Origin: Mycolicibacterium phocaicum
Lineage (GTDB): Bacteria; Actinomycetota; Actinomycetes; Mycobacteriales; Mycobacteriaceae
NCBI RefSeq assembly: GCF_010731115.1
Contig: NZ_AP022616.1
Coordinates: 5,518,001 to 5,582,000 of the forward strand
DNA length: 64,000 bases
Direction of reading: 5' to 3'
Shown: piece by piece, positions 1 through 9,006 of the stretch
How positions within the stretch are numbered: the stretch's first letter is position 1
How the letters are laid out: the number at the start of each line of letters is the position of its first letter
Translations under genes and position numbers: made by a program
The notes under the pieces: model-generated
Database searches by the model: none
The model's input: only the letters and a program-made list of their open reading frames with translations
What the model was told of the DNA's origin: nothing

Positions 1-299
1 GGCGTGGGATCGCCGAATGAGAGCGCTACAGCAGCGGGGTTGTGTGCGAGTACTGCATCCAATAGCTCCGGGCGTTGAGCGAGCTTCCAGGCGATGAAGC
101 CGACGCCGATGCGGGTATCTCCAGCCGTGGCGAACTGTGCATTGAGCCAGGCGGCATCGTCATAGCCGGCGCCCAACAGTCCGAGACCGCCTGCCTTTGT
201 GACTGCGGCGGCCAAGCGGCCATCGGCGAACTTGGCCATCGGGGCCAGCACGACGGGCACTGACAGGCCGAACCTCGAAGTGAGTCTCGTCGTGATCAT
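1..299 (-). CDS. Nitronate monooxygenase / NPD-family flavin oxidoreductase (N-terminal part, runs off window)
   Basis: Reads from ATG at 299 and leaves the window at base 1, so only about the first 99 residues are present. The visible part has the start of an FMN-dependent TIM barrel of the 2-nitropropane dioxygenase family: 'VPVVLAPMAKFADGRLAAAV' followed by 'KAGGLGLLGAG' and 'RIGVGFIAW'. Enzymes of this family oxidise nitronates or related substrates with FMN; the substrate here cannot be told. The start lies 2 bases after the tautomerase stop codon, so the two genes are probably cotranscribed and translationally coupled. Confidence 0.75.
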   Translation of the reverse strand, partial: MITTRLTSRFGLSVPVVLAPMAKFADGRLAAAVTKAGGLGLLGAGYDDAAWLNAQFATAGDTRIGVGFIAWKLAQRPELLDAVLAHNPAAVALSFGDPT

Positions 300-301
300 G
301 T

Positions 302-694
302 TCACGCGAGTTCGCCGGTGACAAACTGTGCCCGGCCCGCGCCGAACGACCAATCGGCGTCGCCGTTTTCGGTGATCGACACGATCAGGTCTTTGGCGTC
401 CAAACCGCAGTCCCTATGCAGGTGCTCGGCCAGCAGCTCGTAGAACCGCTGCTTCATCTCTGCGGTGCGGCGGCGGCTGACCACCTGGATGATCACTAGC
501 TGGTCTGATCGTTCGAATCCCAGTCCAGTGTCTTGCGCGACAACGTCATCGGGCTCGCGGACGTCGACGACCTGGTAGCGGTCCCGTTCGGGGATGCCGA
601 ACGCCTCCACAACAGCCCGGTGGGCGCTGTCCAGCAGCTGACGGAGTTCTTCGGGGGTGCGGCCCCGGATCACGGTGATGTTGAGCAATGGCAT
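302..694 (-). CDS. Tautomerase-superfamily protein (4-oxalocrotonate tautomerase-like)
   Basis: 130 residues from ATG at 694. That start gives the mature N-terminus Met-Pro-Leu-Leu-Asn; Met removal exposes Pro1, the catalytic general base of the tautomerase superfamily. An in-frame GTG nine bases upstream would bury this proline, so it was rejected. A run GGTTGGGGACA just upstream of the ATG can serve as ribosome binding site. Family members interconvert enol and keto acids; the double-length monomer resembles CHMI/MIF-like tautomerases. Substrate unknown. It is followed after 2 bases by a flavin oxidoreductase, suggesting a small catabolic or detoxifying operon. Confidence 0.75.
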   Translation of the reverse strand: MPLLNITVIRGRTPEELRQLLDSAHRAVVEAFGIPERDRYQVVDVREPDDVVAQDTGLGFERSDQLVIIQVVSRRRTAEMKQRFYELLAEHLHRDCGLDAKDLIVSITENGDADWSFGAGRAQFVTGELA

Positions 695-732
695 TGTCCC
701 CAACCTTTCTTGTGCCCTGAAGACTCCAACGT

Positions 733-747
733 CGTTGAACTACAACG
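733..747. promoter_or_regulatory. Inverted repeat, possible operator upstream of the tautomerase operon
   Basis: CGTTG and CAACG arms (733-737 and 743-747) flank AACTA, in the 150-bp gap between lhr and the tautomerase gene, about 40-50 bases before the tautomerase start. The position fits a small dimeric repressor site. No regulator gene is adjacent and the arms are short, so this is a weak call. Confidence 0.25.
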
Positions 748-844
748 TATTGCGAGTGCAGTGCCACAAGTTGCGACCGGGATCCTCTCAGCTGGGAGCG
801 TCAGCCTCTCATCGTGCCCGCGGCACTGATCCATGGCGGAGGGC

Positions 845-3800
845 CTAGCGCAGCCGTAGCCCCCGCGGTGTCCGGGAGAAGCCGGCGTCGGCCAGCGCAG
901 CATGGACCTGGGCCTGCTCGGCGTCAGGGGTGGGTGCCAATACCGGCTGCCCGTTGACCTTCTCGATCAACAGCGACTGCAGCCGCCCCGCGCTCACCAG
1001 GTCGGCCAGCGCACCGGCCGCCGCGCGTTGTTGTTCCGGCGTGGCGTCGAACGACAGCAACGACTTTCCGCCCCGTTCCAGGAACCACACCAACTCGCCG
1101 TCGACCAACGCCACCAGTGCGCCTGCCTTGCGGCCCGGCCGGTGGCCCGCGACCTCGGGCCAGGGGAGCGCGACGCCGTAGGGATTTCCGGGGTCGGTGG
1201 CGGCGAGCACGATGGCGGTGTAGTCGGGGCTGCTCTGGTCGACATTGTCGAGGTAGTTGCGCAGCCGGTCCACCGTTGACGCCACTGCGAACTGTGCACC
1301 ACCAAGCGATTCGATGAAATACCCGCGCTGGCAGCGGCCGGCTTCCTCGAAAGCCGTCAACACCTTGTACAGCGTGGCGAACCCGCCGGGCAGGCCGTCG
1401 GCCGCGCCGCGGGTGACGACGCCGTAGCGGTTCAGCAGCAGCTCGGCCTGAAAGTGCGCCCGCGTCGTGGATTCCGGCTCGGCGGGTGGCAGGGCCGACC
1501 ACCGGCCGGCGACCGTCGGGTCGACGGTGCGGGTCTGCGGCCGGGCGACGCTGTAGCGGCTGAGCCGGGGCGGGCGCTGCTGCCGTTGCCGGTGCGCACC
1601 TCCTGGTTTGCGTCCCGCGTTGCCGAGCAGCGCCCGCACCGGGGCGAAGGTGTCGCCGGTGACCCAGCCGGCCCAGATCAGTTCCCACAGAGCCTGTTTC
1701 GTGTCGGTGCCGTCTTCGGCCGCCAGCTGCCGGAAGAAGTACGCCCCACCGCTGCCGAGTGTGTCGAGCAGCTCGCGATGCGTGTCGGTGAACTCGATCT
1801 CGGTGCCCGGCGCCAGCGAAAGCGGCGCGGTGTCGGCACGGTGGAACACGACCCAGCCGTCGTTGCTACCGATCTGACCGGCGCCAGACCACATGACCTC
1901 ACCGGAGGCCAGGAGTTCGTCAAGCATCGCCGGCTGGTAGTCCGAGACCCGCTGGCCGAACACGAGCGGCTCGACCGCCGACGCCGGAATCGGCACGCCG
2001 GCAAGCTGTTCGATGACCGAGGCCAGGCCGTCGATGCCGCGGGCGTCGCCGAATTGCTGCCAGGCCGGCAGGAACCGGGCGTATGCGGCGGTGCTCACCG
2101 GTTCGATCTGGGCCCGCAGCGCGGCCAGCGAACGGCGCCGCAGAATCTTCAGAACCGTGGCGTCACACCACTGTTGGTCGACGCTGTCCGGAAGATCAGT
2201 GAATTCACCGCGGATGAGCTTGCCGTCCAACACCATCCGGCTGAGGGCATCTGCAGTCACGCGGTGGCCCAGGCCGAACCGGCTAGCGGCCTGGGTCGTC
2301 GTGAACGGCCCGTTGGTCCTGGCGTAGCGGCCGAGCAATTCACCCAGCGGGTCGGACACCGCGGCGGTGAAACTGGCCGGCACGCCGACCGGCACCGCAA
2401 CGCCGAGCCCGTCGCGCAGCAGACCCATGTCTTCGACCGCGGCCCACCAGCTCTGGCCGGCGAAGGTCACCGAGACGGCGCGCTTGGCGGCCTGTAGCGT
2501 GGCGCACCAGGCCTCGACATCGCTTGCGGTGCAACGCTGCCGGAGTTCCTCGGTACTGAGCGGACCGAGCAGTCGCAGGAGGTCGGCGATGCCCTCGGCG
2601 TCGCGGGCGGCCCGGTCTTCGGTCAGATGCTGCAACTGACGGATGGTCGACGCCACGACATCGGGATCGAGCAGTTCGCGCAGTTCGACGCGGCCCAGGA
2701 GCTCGGCCAGCAGGGTGGCGTCCAATGACAGTGCGGCAGCCCGCCGTTCGGCGAGTGGACTGTCGCCCTCGTACATGAATGCACCGACGTAGCCGAACAG
2801 CAGCGAGGCGGCGAACGGTGATGGCGTGGCGGTCTGCACGTCGAGCACCCGGATCCGTCGTTGCGCGACGCGGCGCATCAACTCGATGAGCATCGGGACG
2901 TCGTAGACGTCCTGCAGGCACTCGCGCACCGTCTCCAGCACGATCGGGAAATCCGGGTACTTGCGGGCGATGTCCAGCAATTGGGCGGCGCGCTGCCGCT
3001 GATGCCACAGCGGCGACCGCTTGCCGGGATGGCGCCGCGGTAGCAGCAGCGCCCGCGCCGCACACTCGCGGAAGCGGGAGGCGAAGAGTGCGGACCCGCC
3101 GACCTCGGCGGTGACGATGGGCTCGATCTCATCGGCTTCGAAGACGAAAATGTCCGCGCCGGGCGGATTTTCCCCGGTGTCGGGCAGCCGGAGCACGATG
3201 CCGTCGTCGGATGCGGTGGGCTTCTCGTCGATGCCGTACCGCTCCATGATCCTCCGACCGACGGCCAGTGCCAGCGGACCGTGGACCCGCAGCCCGTAGG
3301 GGGAGTGCAGGACGATCCGCCAGTCACCGAGCTCGTCGCGGAACCGTTCCACCACGAAGGTGGTGTCGGTGGGCACGGTGCCGGTGGCCTGCCGCTGCTC
3401 GTCGAGCAGCTGCCACAGGTTGTCGGTGGCGTAGTCGTTGAACCCCATTGTGCTGCAGTACTCGTCGAATTCGGCGCGCGGCAGTCCAGCGAGCTTTCCG
3501 GTGAAGGCGCCGATCGCGGCGCCCAGCTCGGCGGGCCGGCCGACGGCGTCACCGCGCCAGAACGGCAACCGCGCGGGCTGGCCGGGCGCGGGCAGCACCA
3601 GCACCCGGTCGTGGGTGATCTCGGTGATGCGCCAGCTGGTAGCGCCGAGGGAGATGACGTCACCGGGCCGCGACTCGTAGACCATCTCCTCATCGAGTTC
3701 GCCCACCCGCGAGGGCTTTTCATCGCCGGTGGCCAGGTAGACGGTGAACATGCCGCGGTCCGGGATCGCGCCGCCGGAGGTGACGGCCAGCCGCTGCGCG

Positions 3801-5329
3801 CCGGGCCGGGCGGTCAGGGTGCCGTTGTCGCGGTCGTAGACCAGACGCGGCCGCAGCTCGGCGAACTCGGTCGACGGGTACTTGCCGGCCAGCAGGTCGA
3901 GCGTCGCTTCGAATGCGCTGCGCGGCAAGGCGGCGAACGGTGCGCTGCGGCGGACCGCGTCGAACCAGCGGTCGGCGTCGAGCGGTTCGAGAGCCGCCGC
4001 CGCGACCGTGTGCTGGGCCAGCACGTCGAGTGGATTGGTGGGTACCTGCAGCGTCTCGATCTCGCCGGCGCGCATCCGCTGCACGGTGACGGCGCAGTCG
4101 ATCAGGTCGGTGCGGTGCTTGGGCAGCAGCACGCCCTCGGAGATCTCACCGACCTGGTGGCCGGCGCGGCCGATGCGCTGCAGACCACTGGCCACCGAGG
4201 GCGGCGCCTCCACCTGGATGACCAGATCGACGGCGCCCATGTCGATACCGAGCTCCAAGCTCGAGGTGGCGACGACGGCTTTGAGCCGGCCGCTCTTGAG
4301 ATCCTCTTCGACCTGCGCCCGGGCCTCCTTGCTGACCGAACCATGGTGGGCCTTGGCCAGCAGGCTCGGCGCGCCGAACGTCTGCCCGCTGCCCATGAGG
4401 TTGGCCGGCGCGCCCCCGCCGACCTGCGAGTTGCGTTCATTGGGCAACTCGATGCCCGAGCGGGCGGCGTGAATCTCGTTGAGCCGTGCGGTGAGCCGTT
4501 CGGCCAGCCGCCGGGAGTTGGCGAAAACCAGCGACGAATTGTGCGACTCGATCAGGTCGACGATGCGTTCCTCGACATCGGGCCAGATGGTGCCGCCGTC
4601 GAGGTTGGCCATGTCCGGCACCGGCACCTCGACGCTCAGGTCGAAGGTCTTGGCGGCCGGTGGTTTGACGATGCTGGTGGGCGCGGCCCCCGATAGGAAA
4701 CGGGCGACTTCCTCGGGCGGCTTGACGGTCGCGGACAGGCCGATCCGCTGGGCCGGCTTGTCGAGCAGCTCGTCGAGACGTTCCAGCGAGAGGGCCAGGT
4801 GTGCGCCACGTTTGGTGGCCGCGACGGCGTGCACCTCGTCGACGATGACGGTGCGTACCGTCGCCAGTGTCTCGCGGGCCGCCGACGTCAGCATGAGGAA
4901 CAGCGACTCGGGAGTGGTGATCAGGATGTCCGGCGGTGTCGCGATCAGTTGGCGGCGCTGCGCCGGGGACGTGTCACCCGACCGCACGCCGACGGTGATC
5001 TCGGGTGCCGGTGCCCCGACGCGCTCCGCCACCCGCGTGATGCCGGTGAGTGGCGTCGACAGGTTGCGCTCGACGTCGACCGCGAGGGCCTTCAGCGGCG
5101 AGACGTAGAGGACTTTTGTGCCCTTGGCGCCGTTGGTGTTGGCGGGCTCCTGAGCCAGCTGATCGATGGCCCAGAGGAACGCCGCGAGTGTCTTGCCCGA
5201 CCCGGTGGGCGCGATGACCAGCGTGTTGTGCCCGTCGGCGATGGCCTGCCAGGCCTGCGCCTGGGCCGGGGTGGGCGTGCTGAAGGCAGCCGCGAACCAC
5301 TCCCGGGTCAGGTCACTGAACCGGGCCAT
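845..5329 (-). CDS. lhr: ATP-dependent helicase Lhr (large helicase-related protein)
   Basis: 1494 residues from ATG 5329, close to the ~1510 of mycobacterial Lhr. N-terminal superfamily 2 core: Walker A 'APTGSGKT' near residue 43, DEVH box 'VIVDEVHAV', motif III 'GLSATV', motif V 'VVATSSLELGIDMG' and motif VI 'QRIGRAGHQ'. A long Lhr-specific C-terminal half (winged helix, beta-barrel and Lhr-CTD) follows. Lhr is a 3'-5' ssDNA translocase that unwinds DNA-RNA and DNA duplexes and is induced by DNA damage in mycobacteria. The reading frame is open to 5428, but the upstream 33 codons overlap a strong hairpin and look non-coding; the helicase fold begins right after 'MARFSDLTREWF'. Confidence 0.95.
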   Translation of the reverse strand: MARFSDLTREWFAAAFSTPTPAQAQAWQAIADGHNTLVIAPTGSGKTLAAFLWAIDQLAQEPANTNGAKGTKVLYVSPLKALAVDVERNLSTPLTGITRVAERVGAPAPEITVGVRSGDTSPAQRRQLIATPPDILITTPESLFLMLTSAARETLATVRTVIVDEVHAVAATKRGAHLALSLERLDELLDKPAQRIGLSATVKPPEEVARFLSGAAPTSIVKPPAAKTFDLSVEVPVPDMANLDGGTIWPDVEERIVDLIESHNSSLVFANSRRLAERLTARLNEIHAARSGIELPNERNSQVGGGAPANLMGSGQTFGAPSLLAKAHHGSVSKEARAQVEEDLKSGRLKAVVATSSLELGIDMGAVDLVIQVEAPPSVASGLQRIGRAGHQVGEISEGVLLPKHRTDLIDCAVTVQRMRAGEIETLQVPTNPLDVLAQHTVAAAALEPLDADRWFDAVRRSAPFAALPRSAFEATLDLLAGKYPSTEFAELRPRLVYDRDNGTLTARPGAQRLAVTSGGAIPDRGMFTVYLATGDEKPSRVGELDEEMVYESRPGDVISLGATSWRITEITHDRVLVLPAPGQPARLPFWRGDAVGRPAELGAAIGAFTGKLAGLPRAEFDEYCSTMGFNDYATDNLWQLLDEQRQATGTVPTDTTFVVERFRDELGDWRIVLHSPYGLRVHGPLALAVGRRIMERYGIDEKPTASDDGIVLRLPDTGENPPGADIFVFEADEIEPIVTAEVGGSALFASRFRECAARALLLPRRHPGKRSPLWHQRQRAAQLLDIARKYPDFPIVLETVRECLQDVYDVPMLIELMRRVAQRRIRVLDVQTATPSPFAASLLFGYVGAFMYEGDSPLAERRAAALSLDATLLAELLGRVELRELLDPDVVASTIRQLQHLTEDRAARDAEGIADLLRLLGPLSTEELRQRCTASDVEAWCATLQAAKRAVSVTFAGQSWWAAVEDMGLLRDGLGVAVPVGVPASFTAAVSDPLGELLGRYARTNGPFTTTQAASRFGLGHRVTADALSRMVLDGKLIRGEFTDLPDSVDQQWCDATVLKILRRRSLAALRAQIEPVSTAAYARFLPAWQQFGDARGIDGLASVIEQLAGVPIPASAVEPLVFGQRVSDYQPAMLDELLASGEVMWSGAGQIGSNDGWVVFHRADTAPLSLAPGTEIEFTDTHRELLDTLGSGGAYFFRQLAAEDGTDTKQALWELIWAGWVTGDTFAPVRALLGNAGRKPGGAHRQRQQRPPRLSRYSVARPQTRTVDPTVAGRWSALPPAEPESTTRAHFQAELLLNRYGVVTRGAADGLPGGFATLYKVLTAFEEAGRCQRGYFIESLGGAQFAVASTVDRLRNYLDNVDQSSPDYTAIVLAATDPGNPYGVALPWPEVAGHRPGRKAGALVALVDGELVWFLERGGKSLLSFDATPEQQRAAAGALADLVSAGRLQSLLIEKVNGQPVLAPTPDAEQAQVHAALADAGFSRTPRGLRLR

Positions 5330-5388
5330 CGGACTGTCCGGGGCCACGTGTCCATACTGCCTGGCGGGTCCGACAACCCCGGGCGTCC

Positions 5389-5429
5389 TGTGCACGATTT
5401 TCCGCGGTTGGCGCGGAAAATCGTGCACA
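5389..5429. terminator. 18-bp perfect hairpin after the SDR gene
   Basis: Left arm TGTGCACGATTTTCCGCG (5389-5406), loop GTTGG, and an exact complementary right arm (5412-5429). It begins 2 bases past the stop codon of the minus-strand SDR gene and about 60 bases before the lhr start. The stem is strong but no U-tract follows on the minus strand, as is usual for mycobacterial terminators. It may also be a copy of a dispersed palindromic element. Confidence 0.55.
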
Positions 5430-5431
5430 AA

Positions 5432-6226
5432 TCACTGGTTCAGCGTGCGCTGATACCGCCGCATGCCGGCGAGCCAGCGGTCGTAGTCGGCGCCCTTGTG
5501 CCGGTACATCTCCAGTACTTCGGGATGCGGCAGCACCAGGAACGTGCCGTCCTCGATGGCCTTGACCACGAGGGTGGCGACGTGATCAGGCCCGACGACG
5601 TTCCCCGCGTGGGTCACGGCATTGCCGGCCACCCGGATCGCGGCATCGGGAGAGTCGGTCATGCCGCGCAGCAGGGGCGTGTCGACGCCCATCGGGCAGA
5701 CGCAGCTGACACCGATGCCCTGGTCGCCATAGGTGATGGTCAGCCACTCGGCGAAGCCGACGGCGGCGTGCTTGGTGACGCTGTATCCGGCGGCGCCGAG
5801 TTGGGTGAGCAGTCCGGCCGCCGACGCCACGGCGACGAAATGTCCGGCACCCCGCTCAACCCATTCGGGCACAACAGCTTTGGCGGCCCGGATGTGTGCA
5901 CGCAGGTTGATGTCGATGATGCGGTCCCAGGCAGCTTCGTCGTCGCCGAGTCCCGGTTCGCCGGTGATGCCGGCGTTGGCGACGTAGATGTCGACGGGTC
6001 CGTACGCCTCGCGGGCGGCATCGAGCAGCGTCGCGATGCCGTCGACCGACGACGCGTCGGCGCCGATACCGACACCGCCGTAGCCCGCGGCCGTCTCGGC
6101 GGCGGCTGCGGCATCGATGTCGCCGGCCACGACCGACGCACCCGCGGCGGCCAGCGCCGTCGCGATGGACCTGCCGATGCCCGAGCCCGCTCCGGTGACG
6201 ACAGCCACCGCACCTTCGATCTTCAC
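5432..6226 (-). CDS. SDR-family NAD(P)-dependent oxidoreductase
   Basis: 264 residues, classical short-chain dehydrogenase length. The cofactor loop 'TGAGSGIG' lies near residues 11-18, an acidic 'GDID' at the end of beta-2 favours NAD(H), 'NAG' is in 'VANAGITG', and the catalytic Tyr-x3-Lys is in 'GYSVTKHA'. It starts 15 bases after the stop of the pcd aldehyde dehydrogenase gene on the same strand, so it probably shares the lysine-catabolic transcript, though its substrate cannot be read from sequence. A strong hairpin follows the stop codon. Confidence 0.85.
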   Translation of the reverse strand: MKIEGAVAVVTGAGSGIGRSIATALAAAGASVVAGDIDAAAAAETAAGYGGVGIGADASSVDGIATLLDAAREAYGPVDIYVANAGITGEPGLGDDEAAWDRIIDINLRAHIRAAKAVVPEWVERGAGHFVAVASAAGLLTQLGAAGYSVTKHAAVGFAEWLTITYGDQGIGVSCVCPMGVDTPLLRGMTDSPDAAIRVAGNAVTHAGNVVGPDHVATLVVKAIEDGTFLVLPHPEVLEMYRHKGADYDRWLAGMRRYQRTLNQ

Positions 6227-6241
6227 GGGTTCATGTCTACC

Positions 6242-7783
6242 TCAGCCGAACTGCACTCCTTGAGCCAACGGCAGTTCCGAGGAGTAGTTGACGGTGTTGG
6301 TGGCCCGGCGCATGTAGGCCTTCCATGAATCGGAGCCGGATTCGCGGCCGCCGCCGGTCTGCTTCTCGCCGCCGAACGCGCCGCCGATTTCCGCGCCGGA
6401 GGTGCCGATGTTGACGTTGGCGATGCCGCAGTCCGACCCGTCGGCGGCCATGAAGCGTTCGGCCTCCCGGATGTCGGTGGTGAAGATGGCCGACGAAAGA
6501 CCTTGCGGTACGGCGTTGTTGAGGGCGATGGCCTCGTCGAGGGTGTCGTAGGTCAGGACGTAGAGGATCGGCGCGAACGTCTCCTGGTGCACGATGGCCG
6601 TCTGCCCCGGCATCCGGACCACCGCCGGCGTCACGTAGTACGAGCTGGGGTGCAGCTGCACCCGCTCACCGCCGGTCACCTCGCCGCCCTCGGCGCGCGC
6701 CTGTTCCAGCGCGCCCACCATGTCGCGGTAGGACCGCTCGTGGATCAGCGGCCCGATCAGGGTGCCCTCCGCGGACGGATCACCGACCGGCAGGCTCTGG
6801 TACGCGGTGACGATCCGCTGCACCAGCGTGTCCGCCACACTGTGGTGCGCGATGACGCGGCGCAGCGTCGTGCACCGCTGGCCTGCGGTCCCGGCGGCGG
6901 CGAACACGATGCCGCGCACCGCGAGATCGAGATCGGCCGACGGCGTGACGATGGTCGCGTTGTTGCCGCCGAGCTCCAGCAGCACCTTGCCGAACCGCTG
7001 GGCCACCCGCGGGCCGATCTCCTGCCCCATCCGCACCGATCCCGTCGCGCTCAGCAGCGCGACGCGGGGGTCGTCGACCAGCTGCTCGCCGACTTCGCGG
7101 CCGCCCAGTACCAACCGGCCGACATGCGTCGGGGCGCCGACGTCGGCCGCGGCGCGCTCCAACAGCGCCTGGCAGGCGACGGCGGTCAGCGGAGTGAGTT
7201 CGGAGGGCTTCCACACCACGGTGTCGCCGCACACCAGCGCGATGGCGGCGTTCCAGGCCCAGACGGCGACGGGAAAATTGAACGCGGTGATGACACCGAC
7301 GACCCCGAGCGGGTGCCAGTTCTCCATGAGCCGGTGTCCGGGCCGCTCGGAGGCGATGGTGCGCCCGTAGAGCTGGCGCGAGAGACCGACCGCGAACTGG
7401 CAGACGTCGATCATCTCCTGCACCTCGCCGAGTGCCTCCGAGGTGATCTTGCCGGCCTCGACGGTGACCAGCGTGCCCAGATCGGCCTTGTGCTCGACGA
7501 GCAGTTCGCCCAGACGGGCCACGAGTGCGCCCCGGACCGGTGCCGGTGTGGTGCGCCAGGTGGAAAACGCCTGTGCCGCCTCGGCGATCGCGGTGTCGGT
7601 TTCCTCGGCGGTGCTCTCCGGGAGCGTGAACAGCACCTCGCCGGTGATGGGCGTGCTGGCATGCAGGCCATGGGCACTGGGCTCACCCAGTGTGACGTGA
7701 GCACCGACGGCCTGTAGCGCGGTCCGCACGCGGTCGCGGAGCTGATCGGCGGTGGGCAAGAGTTGATTCTGCACAGAGGTCAT
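6242..7783 (-). CDS. pcd: Aldehyde dehydrogenase, probable L-piperidine-6-carboxylate / aminoadipate-semialdehyde dehydrogenase
   Basis: 513-residue NAD(P)-dependent aldehyde dehydrogenase. The general-base Glu lies in 'LELGGNNATIV' and the catalytic Cys in 'AGQRCTTLRR'; the GGNNA context is typical of the ALDH7/antiquitin-like branch that oxidises alpha-aminoadipate semialdehyde (in equilibrium with piperideine-6-carboxylate) to L-2-aminoadipate. The start overlaps the stop of the hglS-like gene in an ATGA. Its neighbours lrpA and lat supply the substrate: lysine epsilon-aminotransferase makes the semialdehyde. The same pcd-lrpA-lat grouping occurs in M. tuberculosis (Rv3293, Rv3291c, Rv3290c). 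Confidence 0.9.
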   Translation of the reverse strand: MTSVQNQLLPTADQLRDRVRTALQAVGAHVTLGEPSAHGLHASTPITGEVLFTLPESTAEETDTAIAEAAQAFSTWRTTPAPVRGALVARLGELLVEHKADLGTLVTVEAGKITSEALGEVQEMIDVCQFAVGLSRQLYGRTIASERPGHRLMENWHPLGVVGVITAFNFPVAVWAWNAAIALVCGDTVVWKPSELTPLTAVACQALLERAAADVGAPTHVGRLVLGGREVGEQLVDDPRVALLSATGSVRMGQEIGPRVAQRFGKVLLELGGNNATIVTPSADLDLAVRGIVFAAAGTAGQRCTTLRRVIAHHSVADTLVQRIVTAYQSLPVGDPSAEGTLIGPLIHERSYRDMVGALEQARAEGGEVTGGERVQLHPSSYYVTPAVVRMPGQTAIVHQETFAPILYVLTYDTLDEAIALNNAVPQGLSSAIFTTDIREAERFMAADGSDCGIANVNIGTSGAEIGGAFGGEKQTGGGRESGSDSWKAYMRRATNTVNYSSELPLAQGVQFG

Positions 7784-8979
7784 GATGCCGCTTTCTCGTA
7801 GAGGTCGTAAGGGTCATGGATGTGCCGGCCGATGGCGCCCGCCATCCAGTCGAGGCTGTAGTCGCCAGTGTCGTCGGCGGCTGTCGGTTGCGCGTCCTGG
7901 TCCAGGTTCGACCGGAAGATGCCGGCCGCCGAGGCCGGCAGGAAGTCTTCGTAGACAACGGGTTTCGTGGGGTCGCCGCCGCGGTAATAGGCCAGGCCCT
8001 GCGCCGCCATCTCGGTGTCGGTGGCGGGGAAGTACCGGTCCCAGTGCTCCTGATCGGTCATCGCGACGTCGTAGCGCTCCCGGCCGGCGCGGGTCAGCGC
8101 CACCCCGCGGGCCTCGACCTCGCCGAAGCGCACCCGCAGACTGCCGTCGAACACCGTGCCGTCGGGGCCGCGAAACGTGCGTGGCTCGGCCAGAGCTCGA
8201 AACGACGTCTGCCGCAACAGCACCGGCGGCCCGTCAGTCCGGGGCGGACCCTGGATCGCGTCGATCATGGTGATGCCGCGGGTCGTCATCCGCCGGTACA
8301 GCTCGTCGATGTCGAGAACGCGCGGCGTCAGGTGGTTGATGTGGGTCGTGCTGACGCCGGCGATGTCCGCGGCGACGGCGGAGACCGCACTGAGTTCGGC
8401 GTACCAGGCCTTGTCGATCGGCATGCGGGACAACGCAAAGGCCGCGGTGCACCGGCGGACGAAATCGTCGGCATCGGCGGCCGGGCAGCCGTCGGCGGCG
8501 ATCCGGCGGGCCTGGACGATCAGCGCCGGGTCGAACAGTTGGCGCTGCCCGAGGAACCGCTGCACCCGGGCCCGCAGGTCGGGGGAGAAGAAGCGGGCGT
8601 CCTCGGTCGCCAGCATCGAGGTGAACACCCGAAACGGGTTGCGGTCCAACTCTTCTGTCTCGACGGGTCGGAAGGCGGTGGAGACCACCGGCACCGGTGA
8701 GGCGGCCTCGCGCAGATCGTAGAACCCGACGGGGTACATGCCGAAAGCGGCGAAAAGAGCTGCGACGTCGGCGAGTTCGGCGGGGCTGCCGACTCTGATG
8801 GCGCCGTGCCGTTCCGCGGTGACCCGGTCGATGGAACCGAGCCGGCCGTCGGTCGCGCAGTCCCGGTTCACTGCGGTGCTGACGTCGACGAGCGTCGTGT
8901 AGGCCGGGACCTCGGTGCCGTACATGCGGGACAGCGCGGCGGCGAACGCGGCCCGCAGCTCCCACGTCTGAACCGTCAT
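7780..8979 (-). CDS. hglS: DUF1338 / HglS-like 2-oxoadipate dioxygenase-decarboxylase
   Basis: 399 residues from ATG 8979. Matches the DUF1338 (YdcJ) family, whose characterised member HglS is an Fe(II) enzyme converting 2-oxoadipate to D-2-hydroxyglutarate with loss of CO2. Candidate metal ligands are visible: His in 'ERHGAIRVGSP', His in 'THINHLTPR' and Glu in 'FGEVEARGVALT', corresponding by context to the His-His-Glu triad of HglS. A conserved Arg is expected near 'RVGSP'. It overlaps pcd by 4 bases and is divergent from lrpA with only 27 bp between starts, so its promoter must lie within or be shared with lrpA. Function is inferred from family plus operon context. Confidence 0.8.
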   Translation of the reverse strand: MTVQTWELRAAFAAALSRMYGTEVPAYTTLVDVSTAVNRDCATDGRLGSIDRVTAERHGAIRVGSPAELADVAALFAAFGMYPVGFYDLREAASPVPVVSTAFRPVETEELDRNPFRVFTSMLATEDARFFSPDLRARVQRFLGQRQLFDPALIVQARRIAADGCPAADADDFVRRCTAAFALSRMPIDKAWYAELSAVSAVAADIAGVSTTHINHLTPRVLDIDELYRRMTTRGITMIDAIQGPPRTDGPPVLLRQTSFRALAEPRTFRGPDGTVFDGSLRVRFGEVEARGVALTRAGRERYDVAMTDQEHWDRYFPATDTEMAAQGLAYYRGGDPTKPVVYEDFLPASAAGIFRSNLDQDAQPTAADDTGDYSLDWMAGAIGRHIHDPYDLYEKAAS

Positions 8980-9006
8980 GGCAACGCCTGCGGGTAGTCT
9001 CCGGCC

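Noticed and set aside
5330..5428. N-terminal extension of Lhr to 5428
   Set aside because: The extra codons run through the terminator-like palindrome and precede the conserved start of the helicase fold.
4799..6328. 509-codon plus-strand frame over lhr and the SDR gene
   Set aside because: Crosses two well-supported minus-strand genes and an 18-bp hairpin; no family likeness.
8980..9006. Riboswitch for lysine at the lysine-catabolic genes
   Set aside because: The gaps before hglS and lat (27 and 49 bp) are too short for an L-box aptamer.
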